Assembly (NCBI GenBank): GCA_944472135.2
Contig: OX235265.1
Location: 56,369,112 to 56,433,111, forward strand
Length of the DNA: 64,000 nt
Source of the DNA: Trichobilharzia regenti
Taxonomy: Eukaryota > Platyhelminthes > Trematoda > Strigeidida > Schistosomatidae
Reading direction: 5' to 3'
Shown here piece after piece: positions 1 to 10,560 of the stretch. The first letter of the stretch is position 1; the number at the start of each line of letters is the position of its first letter. The position numbers and the translations under genes were made by a program. Under the pieces are notes generated by a model, which did not search any database, had not been told where the DNA came from, and worked only from the letters and a program-made list of their open reading frames with translations.

Positions 1-1084
1 ATTTGTACAAAACGGTCGTAGCCATAACAATAGTAGGTTACACAGATTTCATCAGGATATTCAGTGGAAGTCATGAGATCCGAGTTGCCCAACTGTTCTC
101 AGTGTTACATTTAAATAACGAGTCAAAAGTATTGGGTGTATCGTCTTTGTATTTAAAAAATTAATAATTAATATATGACTGTTTTGCAAATTTGTAATTC
201 GAAAGTAAATGAGTTTCATGTATCCCATGTGACCAACAAGACCAATTAGTCATACAAACCTGATCAAAATGAAAATTTTAACAAATAGATCAGTCACTCG
301 GAGAAAAACGCAACTGTTTAGTTTTCAGAAATTTCGCAGAGAAGAATAAGGCAAAAAGAACCAAAACGAACACACATGAATGATTTACTCAGTAGATTAA
401 GTTGCTTATCGTGAATAATATCAATATTCTGTAGCTATCAAGACATTTCATCACTCAGAATTAATACTCACCAAATATGCAGTTTCCGATATTTTAAAGT
501 ACAACGTAGTTGTTTGTCAACGACAAAACAACCAAAATATCCTTCCTGCATAAGAACTTATTCGGATCTAATAGATATTTGACAGTGATATTACTTTTGG
601 CCAAGAAAAAAGCCTCCCTACTGATTCCATCTTTATACCATTAATTTTAATGTAAAGAATAACTTTCTTTATTCAACTCACACTATCTTTGGTTAAATGT
701 ATTCGTAGTAAGTGTGATAGCAAAGGATTTAGCTTCGTTCTACTGTAGCCCCAAAGCACAACAACATACGATTGATCAACCAATACAATTCATGTACTGT
801 GAAAGATATCGAAGACTAGTTGAAAAGGCAAAGATTCATTGCTCCATAAAAAATGCAATCTCACTGGAAAATACAACTAACTGTGTAGCTGCTGGTATAA
901 GATATAAAACATTATGGTCTCACAGGGTAGAATATACCAATGAAAATCCAGTAACGAGTCAGATGTCTGGTTTAAACATCATAAGAGAAAATCTGATATA
1001 ATGTGTTTCCTCCTTTCCTGATAGTGTTTAATTCAGGTGGATGAATCCTAACACACAAACGTTTATTTTTTTCACCATAGTTTG
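1..1084. other. Unassigned AT-rich DNA
   Basis: There is no recognisable coding exon, RNA gene or repeat here. A 95-codon open stretch on the plus strand at 714-1001 has no motif I know and no flanking splice signals that link it to anything. It probably lies in an intron of, or downstream of, the minus-strand gene at 2984-3395. Confidence 0.4.
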
Positions 1085-1204
1085 CTTCCACACAGTATTT
1101 TGGTACAACTATGGAATTTTTAGCAAGTGATATCGGTAGCCCAAATTTAACAGGCCACACCATGTGCATGGTCACCTAGCGTCCCAACTGCTGTGCCACC
1201 GACG
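1085..1204 (-). mobile_element. tRNA-derived SINE, minus strand
   Basis: Read on the minus strand this starts GTCGGTGGCACAG, a pol III A-box-like stretch. It continues with the 'catgcacatgg' and 'gatatcac' landmarks shared with the copies at 7597 and 60103. The B-box region is degraded compared with those copies. The 3' end fades into AT-rich sequence. This is a dispersed SINE, not a tRNA gene. Confidence 0.6.
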
Positions 1205-2886
1205 TATAAATATTAAATGTTTTACGTAAGAGACAATAGTCCAAAACGATACACTAATGACGGAATAAAGTTTTTAAATAATTTATGATCATTTCTTATA
1301 ATTCAGAAAATTCTCGTTTCATACCTAATTTTTAAACAGGACTTTAGAAAATGAGGTCATATGATTGATCATTCACCTTACAACTTACCTTACGAAGCAC
1401 AGCACAGACATAATTCGTTTCAAAACCGCAGGGTTTTTGCAGAAACCGCTTTGTTTTTGGCGAATATTTGTTTCGTTTGTAGTACTAACTAACATTTCAT
1501 GTATTTTAAAATGCCACGTGAAATGTACCAAGTGAAAAACAAAACTAATTTAATTTAAATATACCACTTCTAATCTATTGTAAGGTGGGTATTTTTATTT
1601 ATTACTTAGAACCTCCAAGCTGCACAAGCTTAATTCACTTTTCAGTAGCATGGTTTAAAGCTCCCAAAAACTTCCAGTGACTCCACAACCTTGATTTATT
1701 CAAAAACGTCATTGCTAGATTCAGTAAAAGCCCTTCATATTAAAATTAAACACTAACTTCATTGAACAAAGGTGACATTGTAAGTAATCTGATGAGTTGC
1801 AAAGGTTTCAAAAGCTTTGTATGCATAATAACTCTAAGAGAATGTCAGATTCAAAAAGCTTTCACCTATGCGACCACAATTTGAACTTTAAAACGAAATA
1901 TTTTTGAGGTGTATTAGACATATTTTTAGTACTGAATTTAACCTAAAAACTTTTCCTACTTAATTCACGGAATAAGTTATAATCCTTAGCAGCTATTTAC
2001 AGTCGCCTGTATTATGGCTCGAAAATACATTTGTTTCTGAGTGAGATTGATTATTAGTTGACTGAATATTGACTTTTACGCAGTACTGACTACATCTAGA
2101 AGTGACTGGTGACGCCGTGATCAATAAGGATACTTCATCGAAGGTTTGAAGTGAGTAAGATAAACACTATATTCATTTAACAGTTCGTTCATTTGTCACA
2201 GATTACAAAATGGAAAGTCCAGTGGCTTTCTACCTTACTCAATATGTAGGGCTGACATATTTCCTAAAACCTCATACCTGTCTGGCTCAAAGAATCAAGT
2301 CAGTCCGTTTTATTTAAATGAACATACAGGCATAATGCGTCATGAGACCTAACCAGGCCTGCAGTCATTATATATTGCTGTAAAGTATTGGTTCTTACAC
2401 AGAGTTACCAACTCTTGGAACTGATTCCCAGAAGAAGTAGTGTCACAATTCTCAACCGACTCATTCCAAATGGGTTTGAAGAAGCACAAAAATTTACTAG
2501 GAAAGGATTAACCTGGGCTTCAAGCCTTATATCTTCAATCAACAAACCTGCATCCGAAGGTAGGCACTAAGAATGCTCAGTGGCGAATCAAGAAAATAAA
2601 AGTACGATTTATTTTTAAATACTCCCCCTGAATACAAATCACATCCACTAGTTATAATTAGGGAAGTCATCCGAACTAATTTAACCAACTAGTTTCTCTT
2701 AGACAACGTCCAATTGATCACATCCTAGGTAACTGTTAGGTACTTGGCATAAAAAACGGTTGTCTATAATTTAGGTGAAAACCAAAACGACATACTAAGT
2801 AGGCACTAACGTTCGAAAAGTATTTCATAACAGGAGTTCTGATGAAGGAACGTCAAAGTGATATCAACAGATCTGGACAAATAAAC
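1205..2886. other. Unassigned AT-rich DNA
   Basis: I see no supported gene. A 60-codon plus-strand open stretch at 2388-2570 looks like decayed repeat sequence and has no identifiable domain. Further exons of the minus-strand ELAPOR-like gene are expected in this direction, but I could not find one with matching phase and cysteine pattern. Confidence 0.35.
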
Positions 2887-2893
2887 ATATATA

Positions 2894-2939
<46 letters not shown>
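2887..2939. repeat. (TA)n microsatellite
   Basis: About 50 bp of almost uninterrupted TA dinucleotides. It lies just beyond the splice donor of the minus-strand exon ending at 2984, so it is intronic if that gene model is right. Confidence 0.9.
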
Positions 2940-2942
<3 letters not shown>

Positions 2943-2983
2943 CAGTCTGGATGTACATCGCTATAAGTATAATGAGAACTTAC

Positions 2984-3395
2984 AGATTGCATTTTGAATT
3001 ATAGCTATTACCGTACGTAACATCAAAAGAAAGAACTTCCGGCATAGTGTCCCACTTTGTCACCTCAAATGTATCACCTTTTGAATATGTTCCAGGTGGG
3101 CAAATTTCACAGTCTTGTGATAAAAGGTCAAGATGCATTCCAGTGGGGCAAGTTTTATCTGAATTCAGTGAAGAAGTACGAGGGATAACTTACAACAGTT
3201 ATTAACTTTCTTCGGTATACTTTTCTCATTGAGGTCACATTTTCCATCGATTTTAGGAATTTTGAAAAGCCACCTGTTTCCTGAGATATCGCATTCAGTA
3301 CTTTTTATCACCAAGTCATCCTACATGAAATCCACATGAAATCAACATATAATTTATACATTTACCTCTCTGCAAGATTGCGCGCAGATATATCT
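2984..3395 (-). CDS. ELAPOR/KIAA1324-like (EIG121 family) receptor, three N-terminal exons
   Basis: Three minus-strand exons join in frame: 3366-3395 (30 bp), 3194-3320 (127 bp) and 2984-3158 (175 bp). The introns are 45 and 35 bp, all with GT..AG ends. The product contains a C-x3-C start, TECDISGNRW, then a cysteine-rich stretch with CPPGTYSKGDTF followed by KWDTMPE. This order (TECD..G.RW, then a CxxCxxGTYS growth-factor-receptor-like repeat, then a W-D-x-L/M-P motif) is typical of the N-terminal ectodomain of ELAPOR/KIAA1324 proteins. These are single-pass endosomal/lysosomal membrane proteins. A hydrophobic possible signal-peptide exon lies at about 3470-3530 in the same phase, but no ATG is visible there. 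Downstream exons would lie below 2984 or outside the window. The exon structure is well supported; the family name is a recognition call. Confidence 0.7.
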
Positions 3396-3669
3396 CTGAA
3401 GACAAATGACAAATAATAGAACAAACATAACAAACTAAATAATTGCAAACTTAATGTTTATACTTACATGCTTAAATGATACGACCAAACAAAAGTGAAA
3501 TGTGAAAAGGTAAAATATGCACTGTGCACTTCGTTGTATGAATCTAACGATTGTCTAAAGTTCTTATTTTTGCTGTGTTGAAGAAATTATGCCTCTTTCA
3601 CAGATTTCAATGTACTATATCAGCAGGAAATGACTAAATATCACGGTGGAATATGAATCCTCTAGTCCA
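3396..3669. other. Upstream region of the ELAPOR-like exons
   Basis: On the minus strand, a hydrophobic reading frame at about 3470-3530 ends at a GTAAGT donor and is in phase with the 30-bp exon at 3366-3395. It could encode part of a signal peptide, but no initiation codon precedes it before a stop. Nothing else is recognisable. Confidence 0.25.
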
Positions 3670-4300
3670 TGAAGTCTTCCTGAGTTTTTTAAAGGCCTTT
3701 AATACTATTCATCACTATCTTCCCATAACGAGGGTCATTAGTAGCCCGCTTTTCTCATTATCGAAGGACTATTTAGACGGGAGTGAATTCTATACTGAAG
3801 TCAATAATATATGGTCATCCTAGAAGAGTGTGGCGATAGGAGTCTCAGAGGGACTTATCCTGGATCCCAACTCTTTTTGATGTGTCTTTGTGATATACCT
3901 TGTCGTCCAAAATGGCTGTCTCTTCACGCCGATGATGCACAGATTTGCTGGGCAGTAAAATGTTAAGAAAACTCAAAGACGTTTTAGGCAGACCTCATGG
4001 CTCCGGAAGTCTAGCCACAGGCCCGTGGTACTTTTTCCATCCAAAAAGTGTAAGACGGGGCAGCTACATGCCCAAACGACGTAGGAATTAAGTTGTTTCC
4101 CGTATGGGGATAATTTGTTTTACACAACGTCACAGAACGACTTTGGTCTTATCCTGATGGAAAAACTGGATACAAGCGTAAACAACTCGGGTATTGCATA
4201 TGCGGCTATATCCTCCACACACAAGCGGTTAGGCTCTCTCTTTAGGTCTTTACAGAACATGTGTGGAGCCCTACTTTGAAGTACCTAACTACACTTCTCC
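3670..4300 (+). pseudogene. Decayed non-LTR reverse transcriptase fragment
   Basis: Translated in pieces, the plus strand gives the block order of a LINE reverse transcriptase. First comes an FLKAFNTIHH-like motif (the first catalytic aspartate region). Next is a GVSEGLILDP stretch corresponding to GVPQGSVLGP. Then there is a degraded xDDAQI box near 3930, corresponding to FADD. Stops and frameshifts interrupt it throughout, so it is a dead copy. The family cannot be decided, and it is more diverged than the other LINEs in the window. Confidence 0.55.
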
Positions 4301-4381
4301 CTAACCATTTAAAATGGACACAAATCTTCTGGTAGGATTCCTAAGACGGATGACAAAAAGAATCATAGATTTTTGGAATCA

Positions 4382-4640
4382 GCCATGCGATGAGATGTTA
4401 ATGAAATTAGATTCTGTAGATATCTGCTATCTAATTGCCGCTTACGAGATCACCAGTGACCAGAATCATCCAAGTGAAGGTATTCTGCCACCAAGCTCTT
4501 GCAGGCCTCCTCGTCGCAACCCTGAAGGACCTCATGTCACAGGGCCAGGACTGGAGTGCTTTCCCACAAGCTGTGGTAGCTGCAACTCCGGCAGAAATCC
4601 CGAAGCGGATGTCAGATTACTATATAATAACATAAAGACT
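4382..4640 (+). other. Protein-like open stretch, unidentified
   Basis: Two overlapping plus-strand frames look protein-like. The first contains DSVDICYLIAAYEITSDQ at about 4410-4465, and the second contains LLVATLKDLMSQGQDW at about 4505-4555. Switching between them would need one indel near 4490-4500. I do not recognise a family. It might be an upstream exon of the spliced gene at 5021-5945 or part of a decayed transposon. No convincing splice donor closes it. Confidence 0.2.
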
Positions 4641-4942
4641 GTATTTAAATGGACTGTCTCGTTGAAACCCACCCACAGCTTTTAGCTGATGGTGATCACT
4701 TAGTCCGATTCCTTACCACTACCAGTTCTAGCTGACTACATAGCATATTCCTCTTAAAGTGGCGTCACCTCCTTTATTCAGTGAGTATTTTAGTGGTTTG
4801 GGTGATTCGGATAGGTGATGGTTTGCTGTCTTGACGGAATATAGATATTTCCTCGGATCTTCTTGGATGGATTTCTTCAAGCATCATTGTTCTTTATTGT
4901 TTCTTAGTACGAATGCTTTGTTTGTGTAGCAGTATACTTAAG

Positions 4943-5035
4943 TATAATAATAATGTATGTATTTCATATAAACATATATAAATTTACAAATTCACATGAA
5001 AATGCATGCCTTTTTTACAGGCACAATCAAGCAAG
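4943..5035 (-). mobile_element. LINE 3' tail with (TAA)n and conserved hairpin
   Basis: The stretch has TAA repeats, then 'catataaacatat..aaatttac', then 'atgaaaatgcatgcc', then 'acaggca'. It closely matches the tail at 23716-23800 in the large palindrome. Read on the minus strand it is the 3' end of a LINE family (hairpin followed by (TTA)n). Its last bases overlap the proposed splice acceptor at 5020. Confidence 0.6.
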
Positions 5036-5945
5036 TGCTTCACGCAACAACTGCTTTGCATAACAAGTACGCTTGGCATACATATCCACCATCGGCTTTT
5101 AAACAATTTCTCTGCAACTTACCGGCAGCTTGTGCTCAGCTGTAAGTTTTTCGGTCAGCTGATGTCCACAACTTATTTTAGCGCAGAAACCAAAAGATAT
5201 GATAACGATTATCTACTAAGGTGTTTGAACCCCTGCTTCATCACACTTCCATGGTGCTTTGGTTGCAAAAAGTCGGTGAAATCTGTAGATGAAAGCAAAA
5301 TTATTGTTCGTATTTGAACGGAAATTACGTAATGTTTTACAGACACTTTCAGCATACGCCCTTTTTTCTGAAAAGTGTTTGGTGACATAAATATGCACTA
5401 CGACAACTTCTTTCAATGTCTTATAGCATTTGAATTGCTTATACGTCGTCGTGATCAGGTATGCAGTGGCAAGTACGACACTTTATTGTCCTGTCATTGA
5501 TTTTAATCTCATAAACCCCCCGCTTTTTGTTGTTTTACCTAAACTTCCTCGTATGCATTTTTGCACTGGGATTGTCTGAATTATCTTAGGGACATGTGGA
5601 CGGAATGTCCAGTCGTTCGGAGGTAGGGTTTTGAGACAGCCGCTTTGTCTAGCTTTCTGCGCGAAAAATATTTGCTGTAGTAATTGCACACTATTATAAC
5701 AGAACTTCGGCACCTCCCACCAGGTCAAATCATTAGTTTCTGAACTACTTGTAATAATACTTATATTTTATCCTGTGAAATGTTTTGCTGTTTAGGTGCC
5801 CACTAATTTCGACGAATCCATGGTGCTCATTTCCGAGGAAAGTGAATCACAAAATCTCGCTGATTCTTTATTCCTTTTCAAGTCACTTTTGAACGTATTC
5901 TTCATTCTTCGCCTAAATATCATACCTGATGAGACTGAATGTTAA
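5021..5945 (+). CDS. Unidentified spliced host gene, 3' exons
   Basis: A series of phase-compatible plus-strand exons. Exon 1, 5021-5141, is bounded by ttttttacag and GTAAGT and carries protein-like sequence including HNKYAWHTYPPSAFKQF. Exon 2, about 5173-5305, starts after ttattttag and includes CLNPCFITLPWCFGCKK. Exon 3, about 5341-5459, starts after gttttacag and ends before GTATGC; it includes the stretch from YDNFFQ to RRRDQ. The final exon, 5796-5945, follows gctgtttag and ends at TAA with PDETEC. Phases match at each junction, except that exon 3 needs one extra T in the TTT run near 5352-5354 to stay open. More exons may lie in 5460-5795. No domain is recognised. The acceptor of exon 1 lies in LINE-tail sequence, so it may be transposon-derived or exon 1 may be wrong. 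Confidence 0.4.
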
Positions 5946-6952
5946 CTTTTGTAAAAGTTATGAGCCACAGGGTGTGATAGGTCAGGTTCAGTAAGCAGTC
6001 CGCTTCTGCTGTAATGACAAATTCGTTAGTAGGAATTATTATCAATACCATCATGTCAAAAGGATGATAAATAACGAAGAAAAATAGTGCAAACGTCAAA
6101 GGTTAGAACCGTCCTTTAAAGCTGAAACACATATAAGGGACAAAAAAGACCGAATGATTGATAAACTTATGGAACTAATTTACACGCTGATAGATAAGGA
6201 TGAAGCAGACAAATTATTGATTTATATGTGTTGTTATAAAATGGTAGTCTGCTAATCGTGTAAAGCAAGTAACAACGGTGAATGCGGAACAAAGAACAAA
6301 TGGGAAAGCAAAATCAGCACACCAATAAAGTCACTTTTTATGTAAAACGCAATTACGAAAGGTATTTTGTTGACGGTGCTTAAGCAGTTTGCAATGACCG
6401 TCACAGTGACTTAGTATTACCTTCGAATTATCAAGTGTTAGGGAATATCCCAAGACGTTTATTGAAAATATGATCACCTTTCCGCTAAAGAAATTAAATA
6501 TGGTCTCAGGTTTAAGAAGGCGTTGATATTTTCAAGGCCTCTGAACTTATCTGTCGTCATATCAAAACTGACTGATTCACAGCAACTCGCGAAGCGAAAA
6601 CAAATCTGCAGAAGACGATGTGCTTCTAAATTCCAAACATCTAGATGTGCATTGTGGAAAACGCTGTATCCATAGGATTGAAAAACAGACCCATGGTATT
6701 AATTCAAAATGAGGTGCCTACGGTGTCAACAAACTCTTTGCCAATTAAGATTAGATAAGAAAGACCACAGTTTACACAAGAGCTTATTAAAAGTGTCCTT
6801 AAAAGTTATATACGCTTCACAAATGTGGGCAGTTTGGCAAAAGTACCAAGAAAATGCAAACACACGAACTAAAACAGGTGACCATAGACCAAGGTATTAA
6901 TCTGAAGAAACTCTCAGAATACGCATGAAGAAACACATGCAAACAGGTGTGG
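5946..6952. other. Unassigned DNA between host exons and LINE
   Basis: AT-rich sequence with only short open stretches, such as a 63-codon one at 6709-6900, that show no domain or splice context. I see nothing else I can support. Confidence 0.4.
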
Positions 6953-7034
6953 TACTTTCGAAATAGGTGACATTTTCGCATGTGTTTTCCCTGATATTCA
7001 TTTTTTAGCTAATTGATATCTAATCCTTAAAATT

Positions 7035-8612
7035 ATGGTCCAGATTTCTAAAAAACTTGTTCATAGAAACGCAATTGTTTTAACTGGTGGCTCAACCTTG
7101 GTTAAAACTGCATTACCACCCTGTAATACAGTATCAACTACTAGCTCACAAAACAGCTCGAGTCCAGTTCTCGCTCCGGTGATACAGGTGAAAGATGTTC
7201 TGTCGGAGAACTCTGAGCTCTGTAAATTAAACCACCTTGTGGAAAACATACAGAGGCAAGTAAGGGAGTTTCAGGAAGAATTAAGTCAGTTTGATAGCAT
7301 GACTTTGCCAATCTCAAGTATCACGAAAAACCGTTCTGATATTGATCGGGTTAAGTCTCTACTATTTTAACTCAAAGCAAGCTTGCCGATTAAGACCGAA
7401 TTGCCTGCCTGTTATAAAAAATCATGAAATGTTTCCGGATAACCTAAATAAATCGAAAAATCTCATTGACTGCTTGGCTGCGGATGTGATGAAGCGTATA
7501 GCCTCTTCTTATCAGGCTATACTTCACAATATCCCAGACTCAGTGCCTCCGAAAACTGTTAAAAACGAAATCTCGGATTGTTGCGGCATGGCCAGCGTAA
7601 ACACCGTCGGTGGCACAGTGGTTAGGACTCTTGCCGACCATGCACATGGTCTGAGGTTCGATCCCCTGCCGATGCACACCTGATATCTATGGTCGGCCTG
7701 CAAAATTCGGGCTTCTGATATTCATGCTGAAAATTCCATACTTGTACCAAAAGTACAGTTTGGAATCAAGCTGTAATCAAAAGTAAATTTAAAAATAATT
7801 GTCCCATCACTTTTAAGTTCAGTGATTCTCTAAATGCTGGTAGGTTTACTAAATTTCAGGATCATCTAAGACTGAATAGCAGTTATAAATCTGTAACCAT
7901 AGCTCAGGATAAAACATTGTGTCAACGCAGAATAATGCGTAGTGATAATCTGGTCACCTACTCTGGCTTAAATTTATGGGAAGTGGAACGTGTGCCGCAA
8001 CAGTCACCTAATACTGACAGTAGCATTCAGTGAACTATACAACATCCACGCCTACCAATGGAATTAGGAGCTGATTAAGATATCAGTATCGCTGTAAATG
8101 AAGCTTCACTGAAAGGTGTTAAAATAGCTAGCACTGATCCAAGCTGTTCTAAGAAATTGTTACACAGATGTAGTAACCTCGCCACTGTGAGCAAATCTCG
8201 CAGGATTGTGTCTAATGGTGGAGAAGAATGCTTTGTATTCAATAAGCCTGCTGACAGTAAGTGTGTCAACAAACCCACACTTCATACGAAGAAATCCTCC
8301 CGAAATACAAACATATTTGGTGGTTTTCAGTATGCTGCGCTCTAAAGAAACTTAGGCCCCAAAAGTCTCAAAGTCCTGCAACCGGAACACATTCCACCAC
8401 AAAACTCTTCTAGTTATAAAGACAACACGACGACATGTACCAGTTTGACGAATAGCAGATTGATGAGTAGACCTTACAATGCTTTGCCTTTTAATCCACC
8501 ACCAGGCTTCAACCATTACTACCGTACGTCCAGAAACACACAGTAAATTTTTTAGGTATCCCAAATCACTGGTACTACCCATGGCGCCTAGGATCACCTC
8601 GCCGCGTCCCAA
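7035..8612 (+). pseudogene. Family B LINE ORF1 (RNA-binding protein), broken
   Basis: The frame opens MVQISKKLVHRNAIVL, matching the ORF1 start at 53697 (minus). It keeps a coiled-coil-like segment (about 7200-7330) and the 'AIxxNxPDSxPxKTV' stretch at the start of the RRM-like domain. It is then interrupted by frameshifts, by the SINE at 7597 (which replaces about 45 bp of coding sequence) and by stops. The C-terminal part with PYNALPFNPPPGF is recognisable at about 8470-8515. In the family, ORF1 protein binds the element RNA to form the ribonucleoprotein needed for retrotransposition. Confidence 0.75.
7597..7800 (+). mobile_element. tRNA-derived SINE inserted in LINE ORF1
   Basis: It starts CGTCGGTGGCACAGTGGTTA (A box) and carries GGTTCGATCCCC about 50 bp further on (B box). 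The body follows, 'gatatctatggtcggcctgcaaaattcgggctt', and then an A/T-rich tail. It is the most complete of the four related copies (with 1085, 25469 and 60103). It interrupts ORF1 of the LINE at a point where the intact copy reads straight through. Flanking duplication is not clear because some target sequence is missing. Confidence 0.8.
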
Positions 8613-8930
8613 CCTCTATGTATGGACACTCAGTCCGATCCCCTTATCATTCATAAACTCTCTCCTTGCTGACGCACAAATAGAATTAGGTTATCCTGAT
8701 ATTTTAAGCCAGTTTGTAGTAACCAGGGTCTTATTCACGGTATTACTAATTGATGCGCGTTCCTAAACAACAAGATATCTGAAATAAAGACACTAGTATT
8801 AATCGCCAAGCCTAGTGCAGCTCCGATTACTGGATCATGGTGCTCATCCTCTGTATTTGATGTGCATATAGGTACAGATAATTAAACTCTGCAACGTGCA
8901 CATAGAGGTCACAAGTGTTTTGGAGGATAA

Positions 8931-8932
<2 letters not shown>

Positions 8933-8963
<31 letters not shown>
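8933..8963. repeat. (TA)n expansion
   Basis: A TA dinucleotide run inside the endonuclease region of the dead LINE. The intact copy has a short 'tatatatat' at the same place (near 51940), so the repeat grew after insertion. Confidence 0.85.
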
Positions 8964-8965
<2 letters not shown>

Positions 8966-9371
8966 TCATTCGTAGTCAGTAGGACGGAAGATGAAATACT
9001 GGATGAGGTACCTGACACATTATGGATCGCCTTAAACGGAGATAAATACAAATTTCTCATAGTCTGTGTTTATTGGGCACCATGCATAACCAAAGAAACT
9101 GATGTATTATTAACTAAATCATTTGCACACACCCTTTTTTAATACTAATTACAAAATAATTGCAGGGGACTTCAATCTTCCAGACGTCAACTGCTTAAGT
9201 AGTTCCGGTCCCCAGCACTTCGGTGAATTACCGCTGTCGATTGTTACGGTTGGCAACAACACGTCCCGACACCTACCCGTGGTGTCAAAATGTTGGACCT
9301 CGTGTTTTGTTACGACACAATTTCAGTCTCCAACTATGTTGATAACAGATTTTCCAGTAGTGACCATAGAA

Positions 9372-9597
9372 CTTGTGTCGGTGACACAGCGGTCATACGC
9401 GGTCCGGAGTTCGATTATCGACCGACGCACTCCTTTGCCCCTCTAAGCCAGTAATAACACTGGTAGAGAGGGAGGGTCGAGCATGACGCTAGCAACCCCA
9501 TCCCGTGCAATTAAACACCACTGCTACAGAAAATTCAAGCCTCTAGCTTGAAGCCCGATGTTCCACTGGGAAAGTAAATGAATTAAAGGGAAAGAAT
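9372..9597 (+). mobile_element. Second SINE family, 226 bp, with 9-bp target duplication
   Basis: The insert interrupts the LINE endonuclease exactly between two copies of ACCATAGAA (9363-9371 and 9598-9606); the intact LINE has this sequence once. It begins CTTGTGTCGGTGACACAGCG and has a B-box-like GGAGTTCGATTATCGACC about 40 bp in, so it is probably tRNA-derived. The body differs from the other SINE family (contains 'gtcgagcatgacgctagcaacc'). The 3' end is A-rich and short. Confidence 0.75.
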
Positions 9598-10166
9598 ACC
9601 ATAGAATAGTACTCTGCTCTCCGCCTTTCTCATTACTAAATACAGGGAACAAACAATATTCAGGGAGCATGATATGCTGTAGTTCCAAACATACAGACTG
9701 GGGATTAGTCCAAGAACTCATTCAAATCTGTCATTGGATGAATATTTTACTACTGACTTCCTGGAGGCTGTAGTGTCCTTATTTTACAGAAATGTTACCC
9801 CTTGTTTAGATACTGCTGCGCTTAAGAAGGCAGTGAAATTAAAGAGGTACCAAATAGAACACATTCCAAGAGCATACTGCAATAATTTGAGGAAGCTGAT
9901 AAAAGAGTACTATTCCACCAAGGATATATCACTACTGCACCTAATCCACGAGTCACTTGAACCTATCAAGCGCCTATGCTCTCAAAAAAACCTGGAAGAA
10001 GAGTTAAGTGCCTCCAAAGTTTAAAACCCCACAACACTTAAAAACGAATGTGGTCGACGATGGATATCTCCTGCTTGCTCTACGACAAAGTGATCCACAA
10101 TGGGCCTGCCATCATCACTGGACTTTCAGTGAGTTTAGAAATGCACATTTCTGGTGAAACGGCATC

Positions 10167-10524
10167 TGTCAATCACGTCTCATAAACCGTTAATGCCCAG
10201 CTCTCGCTACGCTCGGGCCCACGCTGTTCTTCGAAGATTTCGGAAACGCTTAGTTATAACGGACGCAAAAACCAAAACACCGATCTGCCGCTTGAGATTT
10301 GTTTATTGTTACACCAACATATAAAAGGAATAAGCGAACTAAGGTCTGAAAACAAATATTACAATAATAAATCATAAGATTACTTCTGACGATGTTTCAC
10401 TCTTCTTTCTGAACAGCGACCGATGAGACGATGACTGTCGTATTGATGCCTCCGCGAAAATTGGGGAAGTTGATTTTGAGCAAACAACCAAGAATTGATC
10501 GTTCAATCTTCAACTCCATTGACA
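10167..10524 (-). repeat. 3' LTR of copy A
   Basis: 358 bp. In element orientation it begins TGTCAATGGAGTTGAAG and ends GTGATTGACA, giving TGTCA/TGACA terminal inverted bases. It lacks a few bases found in its partner LTR (reads 'gatttcggaaacg' where the partner reads 'gatttctcagaaacg'). The same cgg variant occurs at the truncated LTR ending at 39631, supporting a common origin of those two. Confidence 0.85.
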
Positions 10525-10560
10525 CTCCCCGGCAAAAAAGGGATCCAACCCTTTTTTCCT

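Larger units (their letters stand above)
6953..10166 (+). mobile_element. Family B non-LTR retrotransposon, 5' part (copy B1)
   Basis: This aligns by eye along its whole length with the minus-strand copy at 48988-53780: the same 5' UTR start (ttcgaaa-tggtgacatttt), an ORF1 beginning MVQISKK, and then the endonuclease half of ORF2. It stops at 10166, just after a motif equivalent to 'ctggtgaaac', at an LTR boundary with the target duplication GCATC (10162-10166). The missing 3' part is on the minus strand from 39347 leftwards. Two SINEs (7597 and 9372) and a (TA)n expansion (8933-8963) interrupt it. It is dead. Confidence 0.85.
8650..10166 (+). pseudogene. Family B LINE ORF2, endonuclease half, broken
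   Basis: Pieces of an APE-type endonuclease are readable. They are the start LLxDARS near 8745, an 'ITGSWCSS' block (8828-8851), an ESLxIALNGDKYKFLIVCVYW-like region (9015-9075) and AGDFNLPDVN (9163-9192). After the second SINE come the post-endonuclease linker (9734-10024, with a HIPRAY motif) and a region equivalent to the start of the RT domain. There are many frameshifts and stops. The RT half has been moved to the minus strand at 38018-39347. Confidence 0.75.

Noticed and set aside
2887..2939. Replication origin or regulatory AT-rich element
   Set aside because: It is a plain TA microsatellite; nothing supports a function.
7598..7680. Possible tRNA gene (A and B boxes)
   Set aside because: The same sequence recurs at 1085, 25469 and 60103 with a common non-tRNA body, and no cloverleaf acceptor stem closes. 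It is a SINE.
10390..10470. Hammerhead ribozyme in the LTR (CGATGAGACGATGA stretch)
   Set aside because: The core would need CTGATGA and a GAAA at the right distance. Here the first is CCGATGA and no GAAA follows stem II.
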